The notes beneath the pieces were generated by a model. It made no database searches and was not told the origin of the DNA. It saw nothing but the letters and a program-made list of their open reading frames with translations. Of a stretch of 64,000 nt of DNA, positions 34,581-44,997 are shown one piece after another (positions within the stretch are counted from its first letter, which is position 1; each line of letters opens with the position of its first letter). A program made the translations under genes and the position numbers. Source of the DNA: Cordia subcordata (Eukaryota; Streptophyta; Magnoliopsida; Boraginales; Cordiaceae); NCBI GenBank assembly GCA_028554755.1, contig JAPTOF010000001.1:37777501-37841500 (forward strand), read 5' to 3'.

Positions 34581-34917
34581 TTGGTGCTGAAATTTTTGCT
34601 TTTATAACCAGGTCAGATCATACAGGTAAGTTGCAATTTGATCCTGAAATTGAAAAGACCGCAAAAAGCTTGAAAAAAAAAAGCAAAGTTGCGAAAACAA
34701 CTTGAGAAACAAGCTGAAACATCATAAGTTTTTGTCCGAATCATCTAGTGAGTCCGAAAAAGAAGAGAAGATGACCGAAATAATAAAACTTTACGTGAAT
34801 TAGCCGCTGTCCCTTTGAATCGATCACCTCTTTGCGTCATTTATCCGGAGCTTAATGTCAATTTGAACTAAAATCGGGATTAATTCATCTTTTACCCACT
34901 TTTTGTGGGTTAGAGAA

Positions 34918-36129
34918 CGAAGATCCCCATAAACATCTCAAAAAGTTCTATATAGTTTGTTCAACTATGAGACCCAATGGTGTAACGGAGGACCAAATTA
35001 AATTAAGAGCATTTCCTTTTTCCTTGGCGAATGCGACGAAAGAGTGGTTATTCTATCTTCCATCCGGTTCCATCACTACTTAGGGAGATATGGCTAGAGC
35101 TTTCCTTGACAAATTTTTTTCCAGCTTCTAGAGCTGCTGTAATTAGGAGGGAAATTTGTTCTATCAAGCAAAGGGATTCAGAGTTGCTTTATGATTATTG
35201 GGAGAGATTTAAGAGACTTTGTACAAGTTGTTCCTAACATGGAATTTCTGAACAGTCTTTTATCCAATATTTTTACGAAGGATTGCTTCCAATTGAGAGA
35301 AGAATGATGGATGCTGCAAGTGGAGGTGCCATCATCAAGAAAACACCTCAAGACGCTAGAGATTTGATTTCTATCATGGCTGCAAAATCACAACAATTTG
35401 GAAATAGATACGAGTATTCAAGAAGAGTAAATGAGGTAAATGTTTCTTCCCTTGATTCAAAGTTAACTCAACTAACTTTTCTTGTTCAAAGTTTGGTTGC
35501 AGGTGGTAGTGTTCCAATTCAAAAAGTTTGCAAAATTTGTGCCATGGAAAGGACACCCAACTGATTTGTGTCCTACACTCCAAGAAGAGGATCCACAACA
35601 TGTTAATGCCATTGGAGGTTTTTTTGGTCCACCACAACAAAAATATGATTATTTCTTGAACACATACGACCCAGGTTGGAGGGATCACCCAAACTTGAGT
35701 TATGGAGCAAGGTTACAAAATTTTAATTCGCTAAATTCGCAATATTTCCAGCCACGACCACCCCCACCGCTCCAGCCGACACCTTCAAGTTCAGGTACTA
35801 CTCTTGAGGATATTGTGAAATCTCTTGCTCTTAACACTCGACAATTTCAATAGGAAACAAGGACAATTATAAAGAATTTGGAGACATAAATGAGCCAATT
35901 AGCCACATCTGTAGATAGGTTGGAGTCCCATGGTAAATTACGTTTTCAAATGGTTTCTAATCCAAAGGCAAATGCATGCGCAATCACTCTACGAAGTGAA
36001 AAAGAATTACTGAATAGCCACTGTCAGACTAGACGTGGGTACGCAAAGTTGACAGCACTTGAAACAGAGAAAAAAATCGAAAAAGAGGGTGCAAAACACG
36101 ATGAAAAATGGCGGGCAGCAATGAAATAG
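34918..36129 (+). pseudogene. Athila-type gag, degenerate
   Basis: Gag core readable from EDPHKHLKKFYIVCSTM through RAFPFSLANATKEWLFYLPS and SITT, then a stop where Trp is expected (near 35082). After a frameshift it continues in the frame opening at 35031, with REICSIKQRDSELLYDYWER. After a stop near 35235 it resumes with YEGLLPIERRMMDAASGG. A zinc-knuckle-like CKIC..GHPTDLCP occurs near 35530-35575, across another frameshift. A Pro-rich region and SQLATSVDRLESHGKL follow. Together at least three breaks. The order is that of the gypsy Gag nucleocapsid protein. Confidence 0.82.
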
Positions 36130-37208
36130 AGCCTAAAAATGGTGCAGAGCTGCTGGTTAAGCCTTTTTTCCCTGAAAGATTCACAAAGTCCAAAAAGGAA
36201 AAGGAAGCGAACGAGATTTTTGAGTTTTTTCACAAGATCGAGGTAAATATTCCCTTACTTGATGGAATTAGGCAAGTTCCTCGAATTGCAAAGTTTCTAA
36301 AAGAATTATGCACTAACAAAAAGAAGCTCATTAGGAATGAAAAGATAAGTGCAGGGGAGAATGTCTCCGCCGTACTTAAAAAGAATTTGCCTCTAAAATG
36401 CAAGGACCAAGGTATGTTTGCTATTTCCTGTCAAATAGGTTTTCTAGGTATTAAGAAAGCTATGTGTAATTTAGGAACTTCCATTAATATCATGCCTAAG
36501 TCCATTTATTCGAATTTGAATATGGGACCCTGGAAAGTAGGACCTTTGAAAGAAACAAGAGTTGTTATTCAATTAGTTGATAAGTCTTTGGTTTATCCTG
36601 AAGGTGCCCTAGAAGATGTTTTAGTGCAAGTAGATGATTTGGTCTTTCCTGCTGATTTTTATGTACTTGATATGGAGGAAGATTCATTTTCTAAGTCTTG
36701 TGAAATTTTGCTAGGCAGACCATTCCTTGGTACAGCTAAAACTAAAATTGATGTGCACAAAGGTATTCTCACTATGGAGTTTGATAGAGATATTGTTAAA
36801 TTTGATGTTTATAATGACATGAAAAATCCTAGTGAGGTGTCTTGTGTTTTTGCTTTAGAAACAGTTGATGATAAAAAGCTAAGTGTTACTTTTTGTGAAA
36901 ATCCTACTCTTGAAAAGCCGAAAGAATTTAAGAAGACTTTTGCAAGTAGCACTAACTTGCAAGAATCAATTGTCAAGCAGAAAAATCAAGGGAAGCCAAT
37001 GAGAGAAATTCAAAGCCGATTGAATCCACCTATGGTGGACAAGAGAAGTGCACATAGGAAGTTACAACTCCAAGAGTCGGAGAAAAAGAAAAGCAATGCT
37101 GTTGATGTGACGAGCTTGAGCAATAACAAAGTTATCAAAGTTGATGGACATCATTTGAAGCTCGTCCATGAGAAAATTGAGCCAAAAAAACCTCTGGATA
37201 AAGCTTAG
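36108..37208 (+). CDS. Athila-type gag-protease remnant fused to an integrase tail
   Basis: An open frame of 366 codons inside the element. Residues 1-90 are the end of Gag. The aspartic protease follows: FAISCQIGFLGIKKAMCNLG, then TSINIMPKSIYSNLN, VIQLVDKSLVYPEGALEDVL, FPADFYVLDMEED and ILLGRPFLGTAKTKIDVHKG. The catalytic D-L/T-G-A/T-S site reads N-L-G-T-S, with Asn for Asp, so proteolysis is probably lost. About residues 280-366 should be followed by reverse transcriptase, but the frame instead ends IKVDGHHLKLVHEKIEPKKP, like the last residues of gypsy integrase. The stop is followed by a GGGAGGCAACCCA motif often seen after Athila pol. This is an in-frame internal deletion product. It is a transposon frame, not a host gene. 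Confidence 0.75.
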   Translation: MAGSNEIEPKNGAELLVKPFFPERFTKSKKEKEANEIFEFFHKIEVNIPLLDGIRQVPRIAKFLKELCTNKKKLIRNEKISAGENVSAVLKKNLPLKCKDQGMFAISCQIGFLGIKKAMCNLGTSINIMPKSIYSNLNMGPWKVGPLKETRVVIQLVDKSLVYPEGALEDVLVQVDDLVFPADFYVLDMEEDSFSKSCEILLGRPFLGTAKTKIDVHKGILTMEFDRDIVKFDVYNDMKNPSEVSCVFALETVDDKKLSVTFCENPTLEKPKEFKKTFASSTNLQESIVKQKNQGKPMREIQSRLNPPMVDKRSAHRKLQLQESEKKKSNAVDVTSLSNNKVIKVDGHHLKLVHEKIEPKKPLDKA

Positions 37209-37360
37209 ATGAATTGGCTACGTCAAGCTAACGACATTAAGCAAAGGTGCTGGAGGGAGGCAACCCACAGAGTTAGAAATTTCAATTTTGAGTTTCCTAA
37301 TGTTTTCTAGTTAATTTCCAATTTTTTCCAATTTATTTTTATTTTTTAAAGGAATTTTTC

Positions 37361-37363
<3 letters not shown>

Positions 37364-37418
<55 letters not shown>

Positions 37419-37421
37419 TTA
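37364..37421 (+). repeat. (ATT)n microsatellite inside the Athila-like element
   Basis: A continuous ATT/TTA run of nearly 20 units in the 3' non-coding part of the element. Confidence 0.95.
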
Positions 37422-39455
37422 AATTTTTATCTTCTTCTTCCTTGAGAATCCTAACTTTGGTCTAAATGTGTTCTATGAGAGTTTTGATGTTTACAGGTAG
37501 AAGTTGCTTTGGAATTTTGGTAAGTTTTTTAGCTGTTTTCTGAAAAATTGGGCACTGGATGATTAGGCATGCCCACGCAAAGGCACAAGTGCCTGTTTTG
37601 CATAAAATTCAGACAAACCAACTATATCTTATTTTCAAAATCAAAGCTAAAAAAAATTTGATGAATCTCGCTGAGTGCCATGGCCCCACTTCAGATGAAT
37701 GATAGCTAGTTCCACTACCTCCCGCACCTCTTTTAAGAGAAATCCTCTTTTTTTCTCAATTTTGTTTTATCTTTCTTTTATTTTATTGCTTTCTTTTCTT
37801 TACACATTGAGGACAATGTGCGTGATAAGTGTGGGGGATGAATGCTTCATTTTAGTCATTTATTTTGAGTATTTTTGGTGTTTAGATGTGTTTTCAATGT
37901 AGTATATTGAGTCTTGTGAATATATGTGTTTTAGTTAGTATTTCTTGAGTTAAAAAAAAAAAAAGAGAAAAACAAGCAAAATGGCAAAAAAAAAAACTTT
38001 TTGGTTAAGTGTTTTGTAATTTTTTTTTGAGTCCATTAATGTCTTATGTTTGACATTGGTTTTTTTCTCTTAGTTTAGTTTTTTTTTAAAGTCAATCTAG
38101 TAAGTTTTTAAAAGCTCTTTTTGTCAAATTATTTTTCTTTTTACTCAACTTTCTTCTTTGTGAACTTGGCACTTCTCTTGGAAAAAATCTAATCCCATGC
38201 TCAGGAAACTTGTTTTTGCAACGGTAAGTTAGTAGATGTGGTAAATCCATCTCCACTGTATTTAGTTATCTTTGATAGTTACTTTGAACACGTCATGCTT
38301 GAACCTTGCTTAATCTTAACTTGGGCTAAAAATGTCCATGCACTTAAATTGAAAGCCAATGCTCAGTTTGAGTTTGATGGGTACCTGTCTTGATTTATTT
38401 TTGTGATAAAATTGTGAAAAGTGCCTACCAAGGAAAATTATGTCGAGGTTGAGGTCGCTCCTGCAAAAGTGCTGAAGGTTGAATTGTGAAAAAAAAAGGT
38501 GCAAAAAAAAAGAGTAAATAAAAAGTGCCTTTTTACTCCGTTGGTCTTCAAAAAAAAAAAAAGAAAAGAAAAAGAAAGGGGACCATGAGTAGAGCTAAAA
38601 GCCACTTAGAATTGTGATCAACTCAGTAACCGAGAGCATTCATCACAAATGTTTGCCATCGCGTAAAAAGGTTGACTGACATTCTAGGCAAGTTATGAAA
38701 GTTATGTATGAAAGTGAATGAAAGCAGTTAAAGTGATCCGGCCTTCCGGTAGCTGGGCCTAGGTACAACTTGTTCTTTTGAGGAAAATTGTACATCAAGG
38801 CAATGCTTTTGATTTGTCTTCTTTGCATTGGGATAATCATACTTGGCTTTAATCATTTGTGTGTGCTTTAACCAGTGTGAGGTTCATTTACATAGTATTT
38901 GGGTGCTATTCGGGTAACTTATACGTGTGGTGGTAATTGTTTTGTCTTGCTAAAAACTAGCTTACCTTTGTTTTCCTTCTCGAGTTTCTTTGAGTTGTGG
39001 TGGAAGGACTTTTGAAGGTTTGTGTGCCTTTGTTTGCTTGTGAGGAGGTTGGGTTGTTTTGAAGCTTGGTGGAAATTTTTGGTGGAAATACAACATCAGG
39101 TCATCTTTGCTTGCTGAAAAATATTTGTTTTTGAGGGAATTCTTTTTACTAAAAGTTGGGTTTTTGAACGCTATTTGATTGAGTCAAGTCTTCTTGTTTG
39201 AAGTGCTACATGCCTTGAATATGCTTGGTAATGTTTGTTTGTAGAATGAGCTATTGCTTTGTAAAGATAGGTACAGGAATAACAATTTTATGCTTGGAAT
39301 TATTGCCTTATTTCTTAAATAGGATTGTTCTTGGTTTGAAAAAGTTAGCATATGATCTTTACAAAGCTACATTCATGGTCAATCTCGCATGTGAAGTCTT
39401 TAGTTTTAATTGATTTCATGCTTGAGGGCAAGCATGGATTAAGTGTGAGGGAATT
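37422..39455 (+). other. Non-coding 3' region of the Athila-like element
   Basis: No frame with similarity to pol or env was seen. It has T-rich tracts, A-runs and, at about 39438-39455, a purine-rich AAGTGTGAGGGAAT that can serve as polypurine tract before the 3' LTR. Confidence 0.6.
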
Positions 39456-40802
39456 TGATAAGTTCTAAATAAGTGTTTAATTTATATGTTGGATGCACCT
39501 GATTTTGGAATAGAATGCTTTTTAATCCATGTTTTTAATGTAATTTTGCAAGATTGTGCTTAGGAAAAGGAGGTAGATGCATTATATATGGATATAGAAT
39601 CTTTTTGGACGTGTTTGTAGCGGTCAAAGTTGACTCCGTCACGTGATTAATTTGTTACGCGAGTTTGACCAAGATTGACCAAGATGAAAGATATTTTTTT
39701 TGGACTTTTGGAAGGAAATAGATTAATATTAGAAGACTTTTTATTGTGTTGAAAATTATATTTAAGGCTTTTACCTTATTATTCTTTTTGGGCCAGGTTT
39801 CCTTATCCAACAAGGAAAATAGGTTAGGGTTATATATATACTTCTTATATGCACTTTGGAAGGGACAACTTTTAGCAGATAATTCAGTAAATTTCTCTTC
39901 ATTTTTTGGGCGATACTTATGGACATGAAGTTCTAACTTTCTTTTCTAGCTGAGAATTAGTCAAAATTTCGATTCATCAATTCCGTGAGATCTAATTGTT
40001 TTATTCCTTTCATGTTATTTTGATATTTGTGTATTTACTATTTCAAGAATTAATATTGTTATGTGATTGTTTAATTTTGTGCACAGTTATTCAATTACAT
40101 GACAATAGGTAGCCAATTAGATTAATTTAATTAATTTAAGAATAGTGATAACCAGGTTTCCTGTGTAATTATGCAATCTAAATGAGCAATTACTTCGAAA
40201 GTATTGACTTTTAAAATTGGGTCTTTTCTAGATTTTTATTGCTGTCGTTAGATAGATCCTACGGGTATCTCCGGGGATTAAAACGTCTAATAGGTAAGGC
40301 AATAGTGGGAAAAATCGTAGGGATTTAAACCGTTATCAACTTTGCAAGGAAAGATGAGGGTATTAGGCCGAGCTAATAACCATAACTGATTTATCAAAAT
40401 AGTTGAAAGTATTTTTGCATCAAGGATTGGATTTGTTGATCGAAATTGCAGTTGTTCCTTAGGCTAGATTTAATTCTAGTTGAATTCTTGTTTTTCCAGC
40501 CTTGCATTAATTTAAAATTGCATATTTTAGTCATTTTAATTTTTATTTCCTTTTTTTTATTTTCTGGCCGAATTGCATGCCCACGCAGCGCGACCAGTGG
40601 TCTGGATAGTTTTATTAATTTTACTTTTTGCATTTAATTTCCCCCTCTTTTATTGCAACTTAGTTGATTAATCTATTTGGTACAATTAGCATAAAATACT
40701 CTCCCAATCCCCGTGGATTCGACCCTGTTCTTATCACGTACTCTATTTAATTTTGCGAGGTAAGAATTGGAATATTATTTTTGGTGGTTTCGACGCCCAT
40801 CA
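39456..40802 (+). repeat. 3' LTR of the Athila-like element
   Basis: Collinear with the 5' LTR; ends CGACGCCCATCA, then target duplication ATAAC. Confidence 0.9.
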
Positions 40803-42006
40803 ATAACTTTAATATAACATGTTTATGTGTTTGTTGAAAGTCCCAAGAGAGTTTATGCAAGCTTTTTTTAAAATTGTTTATGATTATTGGTCTTGAGCTT
40901 AGCATGAAACATTGTTAATATGTGAGCCATGATCTATCGCTTGCTAGATTTGCTAATTGCGCTTGAATAGGCTTAAGATTAATTGGTTCCATCCTTAGTT
41001 TGAAATACAATTAATGGGTGTGTCTTAATTAATTTGGATTAGTCAATCACTTAGGTTATTGGTACAGTTACAAAGCCTTAATTAGTAGGACAAACCTATG
41101 CTTTAGAGAGGGCCCGTTTAGGGATAGGAGTGCACCTTTAATTAAGGGTAATAAGGCTAGCTAATAAACTAAGGCACTAGAGCTATTGATTGCCTATGGT
41201 CCACAGTTAGTCCAATCATTAGCCGAACATAGGAAGTAATTCGACCCTATGGCGTTTCCCATTACCGAATTCCCCTAGTCGTTCCCAATTCCTTTCTTCT
41301 CATTGTTTTCCATTTACTTTTAGTTTAATTATGCACTTTAGTTTTAATAGGATAGTTTAGAGTTCCCTTCAATTCAAAATTAAAAAAAATCTCAAAAAAA
41401 AAAATTTCGTTTCTACACGTAGTTAATCTAGGATACATAAGACTTAGAAACCATAGTTAGAGGCCTCCCAAAGGAGACGATACATGTTCTCTTGCACACA
41501 CTACACTACTTCCGATCCGTACACTTGTAGGTTTTTAAAACAACATCAGGAACTAAAGGGATCATGTGATCTCATGCATGAATGGGGGAATTAGTCGATA
41601 AATAAGCATCCATATAAATAGAGGAGAAGAAGGTTGCAAAGACACGATAAAAACACCCTATACACTGTCTAAATCTAGCACCTACTTCTTATCACCCACC
41701 AACAGCCAACTCTTAAGAAAGGGATCTTGGATATGTCCTAAGCAAGAGGTTAAAGTCTTAATTGTATACTTAGACATCTACAATGTTTCAAAAATTTAAT
41801 GGAATTAGTCACCATTGTTTCAATCATTTCAGGGACTAATTTGAAACACGTTGTGAAGTATTCATTACTAATTTGAATATTTCCAAATAATAGTGAGTAA
41901 TTTGACATATTTGTATAACATTAAGGATTAATTTAAATTTTTTCAAACAAAGGAGAATACTTTGAAAAAATGTGACAACATTAGGGACCTTTCGTATAAA
42001 CATTAA

Positions 42007-42338
42007 TTTCTCCTATGGTCCCAAAACTATGATCTTTAGGATAATTTGGTCCCTGAACTATCAAAGAGTGCCTTTTAGCCTATAAACTATTAACAATTGG
42101 ACATTGTTGGTCCAATTAACGTTTTTCATCCAAAAACTAATGGCAATAAATTAACCTCCCTCATATTTTTCTTCATCATGTGCCTTTGTTGTGTAATTTC
42201 CATTAGTTTTTGGTCAAAATTTGTTAAATGGACTAGGGTATATTATCCAACTATTAATAATTCAGGCTAAAAGGCACTTAGTGATAATTTAAGGACCAAA
42301 TTGTCCCAAACCCTATAGTTCAGGGATCATAAGAGAAA
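42007..42338. mobile_element. MITE with ~78-bp terminal inverted repeats, TTAA flanks
   Basis: The left arm (TTTCTCCTATGGTCCC ... AGTGCCTTTTAGCC) is an inverted copy of the right arm (GGCTAAAAGGCACTTAG ... GGATCATAAGAGAAA). TTAA stands on both sides (42003-42006, 42339-42342). 332 bp, no coding sequence. Confidence 0.85.
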
Positions 42339-42782
42339 TTAACCCCTCATATAATTTTCCCATAACAAATTAGTACAGATAATTTAGAGTTTTGTGAGGT
42401 GAAAATTATAACATTTATTGTACAAATATCAATTTGTTATTTTAATTAATGATCTATTAAAAATAATAATTTTTTGGATTCTGTCATAGAGAGTACGATA
42501 TGTTTTTAAAGGACCACCAAAAAATCCATAACAGTTCACTTCAATTTTTTCTATCATGGATTTAATTGCATAACATGTTACAACTTTTTATACACAACAA
42601 AATCTTACTAACTATACAACAATATAAGAGGTGAAATTGTGTGGACTATCCTATAGCGTCATATACATAGGACTCTCAATATTCTTTTTGTCTTATTATA
42701 TATGAATCCACTAAATATATTATAATGTAAGATTTGGTTACTAAAGCATGACAATTCTGCATTGCTCTTTAAGTAGTCAAGA

Positions 42783-43187
42783 ATAGGGATAGGAATATCT
42801 GATCTGAATCTGAATCTACATTTGTCTCTACCTCCAAACTGATAGGAAAAAAGTCAATTTTTCGAATACGGATAAATCTGTATTTGCTATTTGATTTTAT
42901 TTCAAAATTTCAAACTGAATATTGGATACCATTTTCCTATTCGATCGGATATCAGATTATTCAGTGTATATATATATATATATGTATATATGTATATATA
43001 TATGTATGTATATATGTATATATATATATATGTATATACTAAATACACTTTAATCTAGACTAAACCCTCACTTCACTCTTCGTATTCAACAGCACTACAC
43101 AACCTCAAAACAACTCAAAAGTCAGCAGGATATGTAGAATTCATATTTAATGTGTGTGGTAAATTTGCATGGACTATAATTTGTGGA

Positions 43188-43231
<44 letters not shown>

Positions 43232-43516
43232 ATTGTGTCACTTGTAGTCTCTAGCAAATAAAAAATAGAAGGATATATCATATATGTCTCACTGTAGATA
43301 CAATATTTTTGCTAATTATAGGAGTAAATTTTAATTTTTTTAGCTTATTAAAAAAATTTGAAAATCTGCATCCAAAATATCTGGTATCCAAAAATCCAGT
43401 ATCTGGCTGGATATCCAGTTTCTAGCTATCTTTTCGAATACTAAAATTTCTAATCCTTTATCCAATTATCTGAATATCTGATTATTCAGTCAAATTCCTG
43501 CCCTCGCCCTACCCCT
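42783..43516. mobile_element. Non-autonomous hAT-like element with 8-bp target duplication
   Basis: Left end ATAGGGATAGGAATATC, right end inverse GGAATTTG..CTACCCCT form. The 8-bp AGTCAAGA is perfectly repeated at 42775-42782 and 43517-43524, the size typical of hAT insertions. Inside are (TA)n tracts (42967-43038, 43192-43229) and several ATCCAGTATCTGG-like motifs. No transposase. Confidence 0.75.
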
Positions 43517-43582
43517 AGTCAAGAAAGCATGATAAATTCCATAAAATTTTGATCATGAAGTAGCAAATTTATCATGCTTTCT

Positions 43583-43620
<38 letters not shown>

Positions 43621-43640
43621 ACCTTCTTTATCTTTACTTT

Positions 43641-43732
43641 TTTTTGGGTAAACCCCCCATCCTATGGAATTGAACCAAGGATCTCACGTTTGGAAGGAGC
43701 TAGTCTTAATCGTTTGAACTATCTCTTAATTC
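43641..43732 (-). mobile_element. Short tRNA-derived SINE, unit 1
   Basis: The minus strand carries a perfect A box TAGTTCAAACG and B box GTTCAATTC at tRNA spacing, followed by GGGGGGTTTACCC and an A-rich tail. About 92 bp, possibly truncated. Confidence 0.6.
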
Positions 43733-43980
43733 CTAAAAATCTGGTATCTGGCTGGATATCCAGTTTCTAGCTATCCTTTCGGATAGTAAATTTCTAATCC
43801 TTTATCCAATTATCTAATTATTCAGTCCAATTCCCGCCCTCACCCCACCCCTAGTCAAGAAAGCATGAAAAATTCCACAAAATTTTACGAAGTAGCAAAT
43901 TTATCATGCTTTCTCGATAATATATATATATATATATATATATAATTTGTTAATTTTACCTTATTTATCTTTTACCTTTT

Positions 43981-44073
43981 TTTTTTTTGGTAAACCCCCA
44001 CCCCATAGAATTAAACCAAGGATCTCATGCTTGGAAGGAGATAGTTTCAACTATTTGAACTATCTCTTAATCC
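43981..44073 (-). mobile_element. Short tRNA-derived SINE, unit 2
   Basis: Copy made by the tandem duplication. The B box is degenerate here (GTTTAATTC). Similar pieces occur at 6391-6455 and 14915-14965. Confidence 0.55.
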
Positions 44074-44155
44074 CTACTTCTGCAAAAAGAAGCACCATAT
44101 CAATTATACCATTCATAGACTATTTGCTATGCCAAAATTGTAATTTTAGTGTTTA

Positions 44156-44400
44156 CTATGAGAAATAAATATTTATTGCATATAATAAATACTCTATCAT
44201 AATAATATTGGACAATGTCGGAACATGCCTCGCACGGCATTGCACAACAAGCAAAAACAAAGAGTTGGCAAATATAACTAGTAAAACAAAAATTTGGATC
44301 ATGAATTCAGCATGAAAATAAATAAATGAAAAACCAAACAAAAAAAAAAAAAGAAAAAAACTGCGGTACGATATTAATGCAATGTGTGGCAAATCCACTA
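44156..44400. repeat. Conserved upstream block of the 44.67-kb gene (inverse at 56807-57058)
   Basis: This block on the minus strand and 56807-57058 on the plus strand share an 80-codon open frame with high similarity, but in both it lacks an ATG at its start (GTG). It is probably non-coding DNA duplicated with the His/Pro-rich gene. Confidence 0.6.
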
Positions 44401-44582
44401 TAAAAGTTTTAATCTTACATAATTGAAATAAATTATTGATCTGAATCCTGAATTTTCCTTATAAACTACCAGGAAACTTTTCATAAATTATATTAACTTA
44501 TTATATGAACACATGTAAATGCTAGATCTTCCTAAAATATCAAAAGAAATTTATCATTAATGCATTGATTAGCCCATTATTA

Positions 44583-44591
44583 CTGTAAATA
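44583..44591 (+). promoter_or_regulatory. Degenerate TATA box of His/Pro-rich gene 1
   Basis: Reads CTGTAAATA where the three paralogues have CTATAAATA. Preceded by TTAGCCCATTA, a TGGGCT site II-like motif, in all four genes. Confidence 0.65.
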
Positions 44592-44670
44592 TGCTGTGAC
44601 ATTTCATGTTTTTGCATCACCAAACTCTCAAAGATTTTTCTTTTTTGGCTAAATCGCCAAATTCTCAAAG

Positions 44671-44997
44671 ATGAACACTGCATGCATTGTTGTGATTTTG
44701 CTTGGGCTGGCTTTGCTCACCACCCCTGCCTTTTCTCGAAATTTGGAGGAAAAATCAATCAATTCCTTCTCTGAAGAAGATGGTGAAAACTTGCATGGTT
44801 CACTTCCTCCTGCTCCTACCCCTGTTGCCATTGATCTTCATCAACACCATCGCCATGGCCACCACCACCACCATCACCACGGCGGTGATCACCCCGCAGC
44901 TTCTCCTAAATTGGCACCTTCACCAGAACCAGTGGCATTGCCTCCTGAATTGGCACCTTCACCTTATTACGATGATGATGCCAAAATGATTTTATGA
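44671..44997 (+). CDS. Secreted His-rich/Pro-rich small protein, paralogue 1
   Basis: An intronless frame of 108 residues from ATG 44671. Residues 1-22 are a signal peptide (MNTACIVVILLGLALLTTPA). Then RNLEEKSINSFSEEDGENLH and GSLPPAP, conserved in all four paralogues. A His run, HQHHRHGHHHHHHHGGDH, suggests metal binding. The C-terminus has two ELAPSP/KLAPSP proline-rich units and an acidic end SPYYDDDAKMIL. SP and AP motifs are typical of hydroxyproline O-glycosylation in AGPs and extensins, so an apoplast/cell-wall role is inferred. No cysteine remains after the signal peptide, unlike AGP31-type proteins with a Cys-rich tail. The last four residues follow loss of the stop used by paralogue 2. 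The degenerate TATA box may weaken expression. Confidence 0.7.
   Translation: MNTACIVVILLGLALLTTPAFSRNLEEKSINSFSEEDGENLHGSLPPAPTPVAIDLHQHHRHGHHHHHHHGGDHPAASPKLAPSPEPVALPPELAPSPYYDDDAKMIL

Larger units (their letters stand above)
33206..40802 (+). mobile_element. Athila-like gypsy retrotransposon, internally deleted
   Basis: LTRs are at 33206-34557 (1,352 bp) and 39456-40802 (1,347 bp), both TGATAAGTT...CCCATCA. The target duplication is ATGAC/ATAAC (33201-33205, 40803-40807). The primer-binding site TGGCGCCGTTGCCGGGGA is typical of the Athila lineage. Gag and protease are present, then reading passes directly to a short integrase C-terminal remnant. Reverse transcriptase, RNase H and the integrase core are absent, so it is non-autonomous. 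A roughly 2-kb non-coding 3' region precedes the 3' LTR. Confidence 0.88.
31969..41548 (+). mobile_element. Solo gypsy-type LTR, split by a nested gypsy element
   Basis: Reading 31969-33205 joined to 40808-41548 gives a TG...CA unit of about 1,980 bp. It begins TGATGTGTGTATTTTTAAG and ends GGTTTTTAAAACAACATCA. The flanks GAAAC (31964-31968) and GGAAC (41549-41553) are a likely 5-bp target duplication with one change. There is no internal coding region, so it is probably a solo LTR left by recombination. Confidence 0.65.
31678..42006. mobile_element. Long-TIR (foldback-like) element split by nested LTR elements
   Basis: The left arm 31678-31829 and right arm about 41785-42006 are inverted repeats over more than 150 bp. 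For example left ACCTAAAATTGTCAC pairs with right GTGACAACATTAGGGA, and both arms read TTATCCTTAATG/ATTAAGGATTAA. Without the nested LTR DNA the element would be about 750 bp. No coding content of its own was seen. Confidence 0.6.
43385..44085 (+). repeat. Tandem duplication, two units of ~345 bp
   Basis: Unit 1 (about 43395-43738) and unit 2 (about 43740-44085) share, in order, GGCTGGATATCCAGTTTCTA, the ACCCCTAGTCAAGAAAGCAT junction, a (TA)n tract and a short SINE. The unit spans the right border of the hAT-like element, so the duplication postdates that insertion. Confidence 0.85.
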
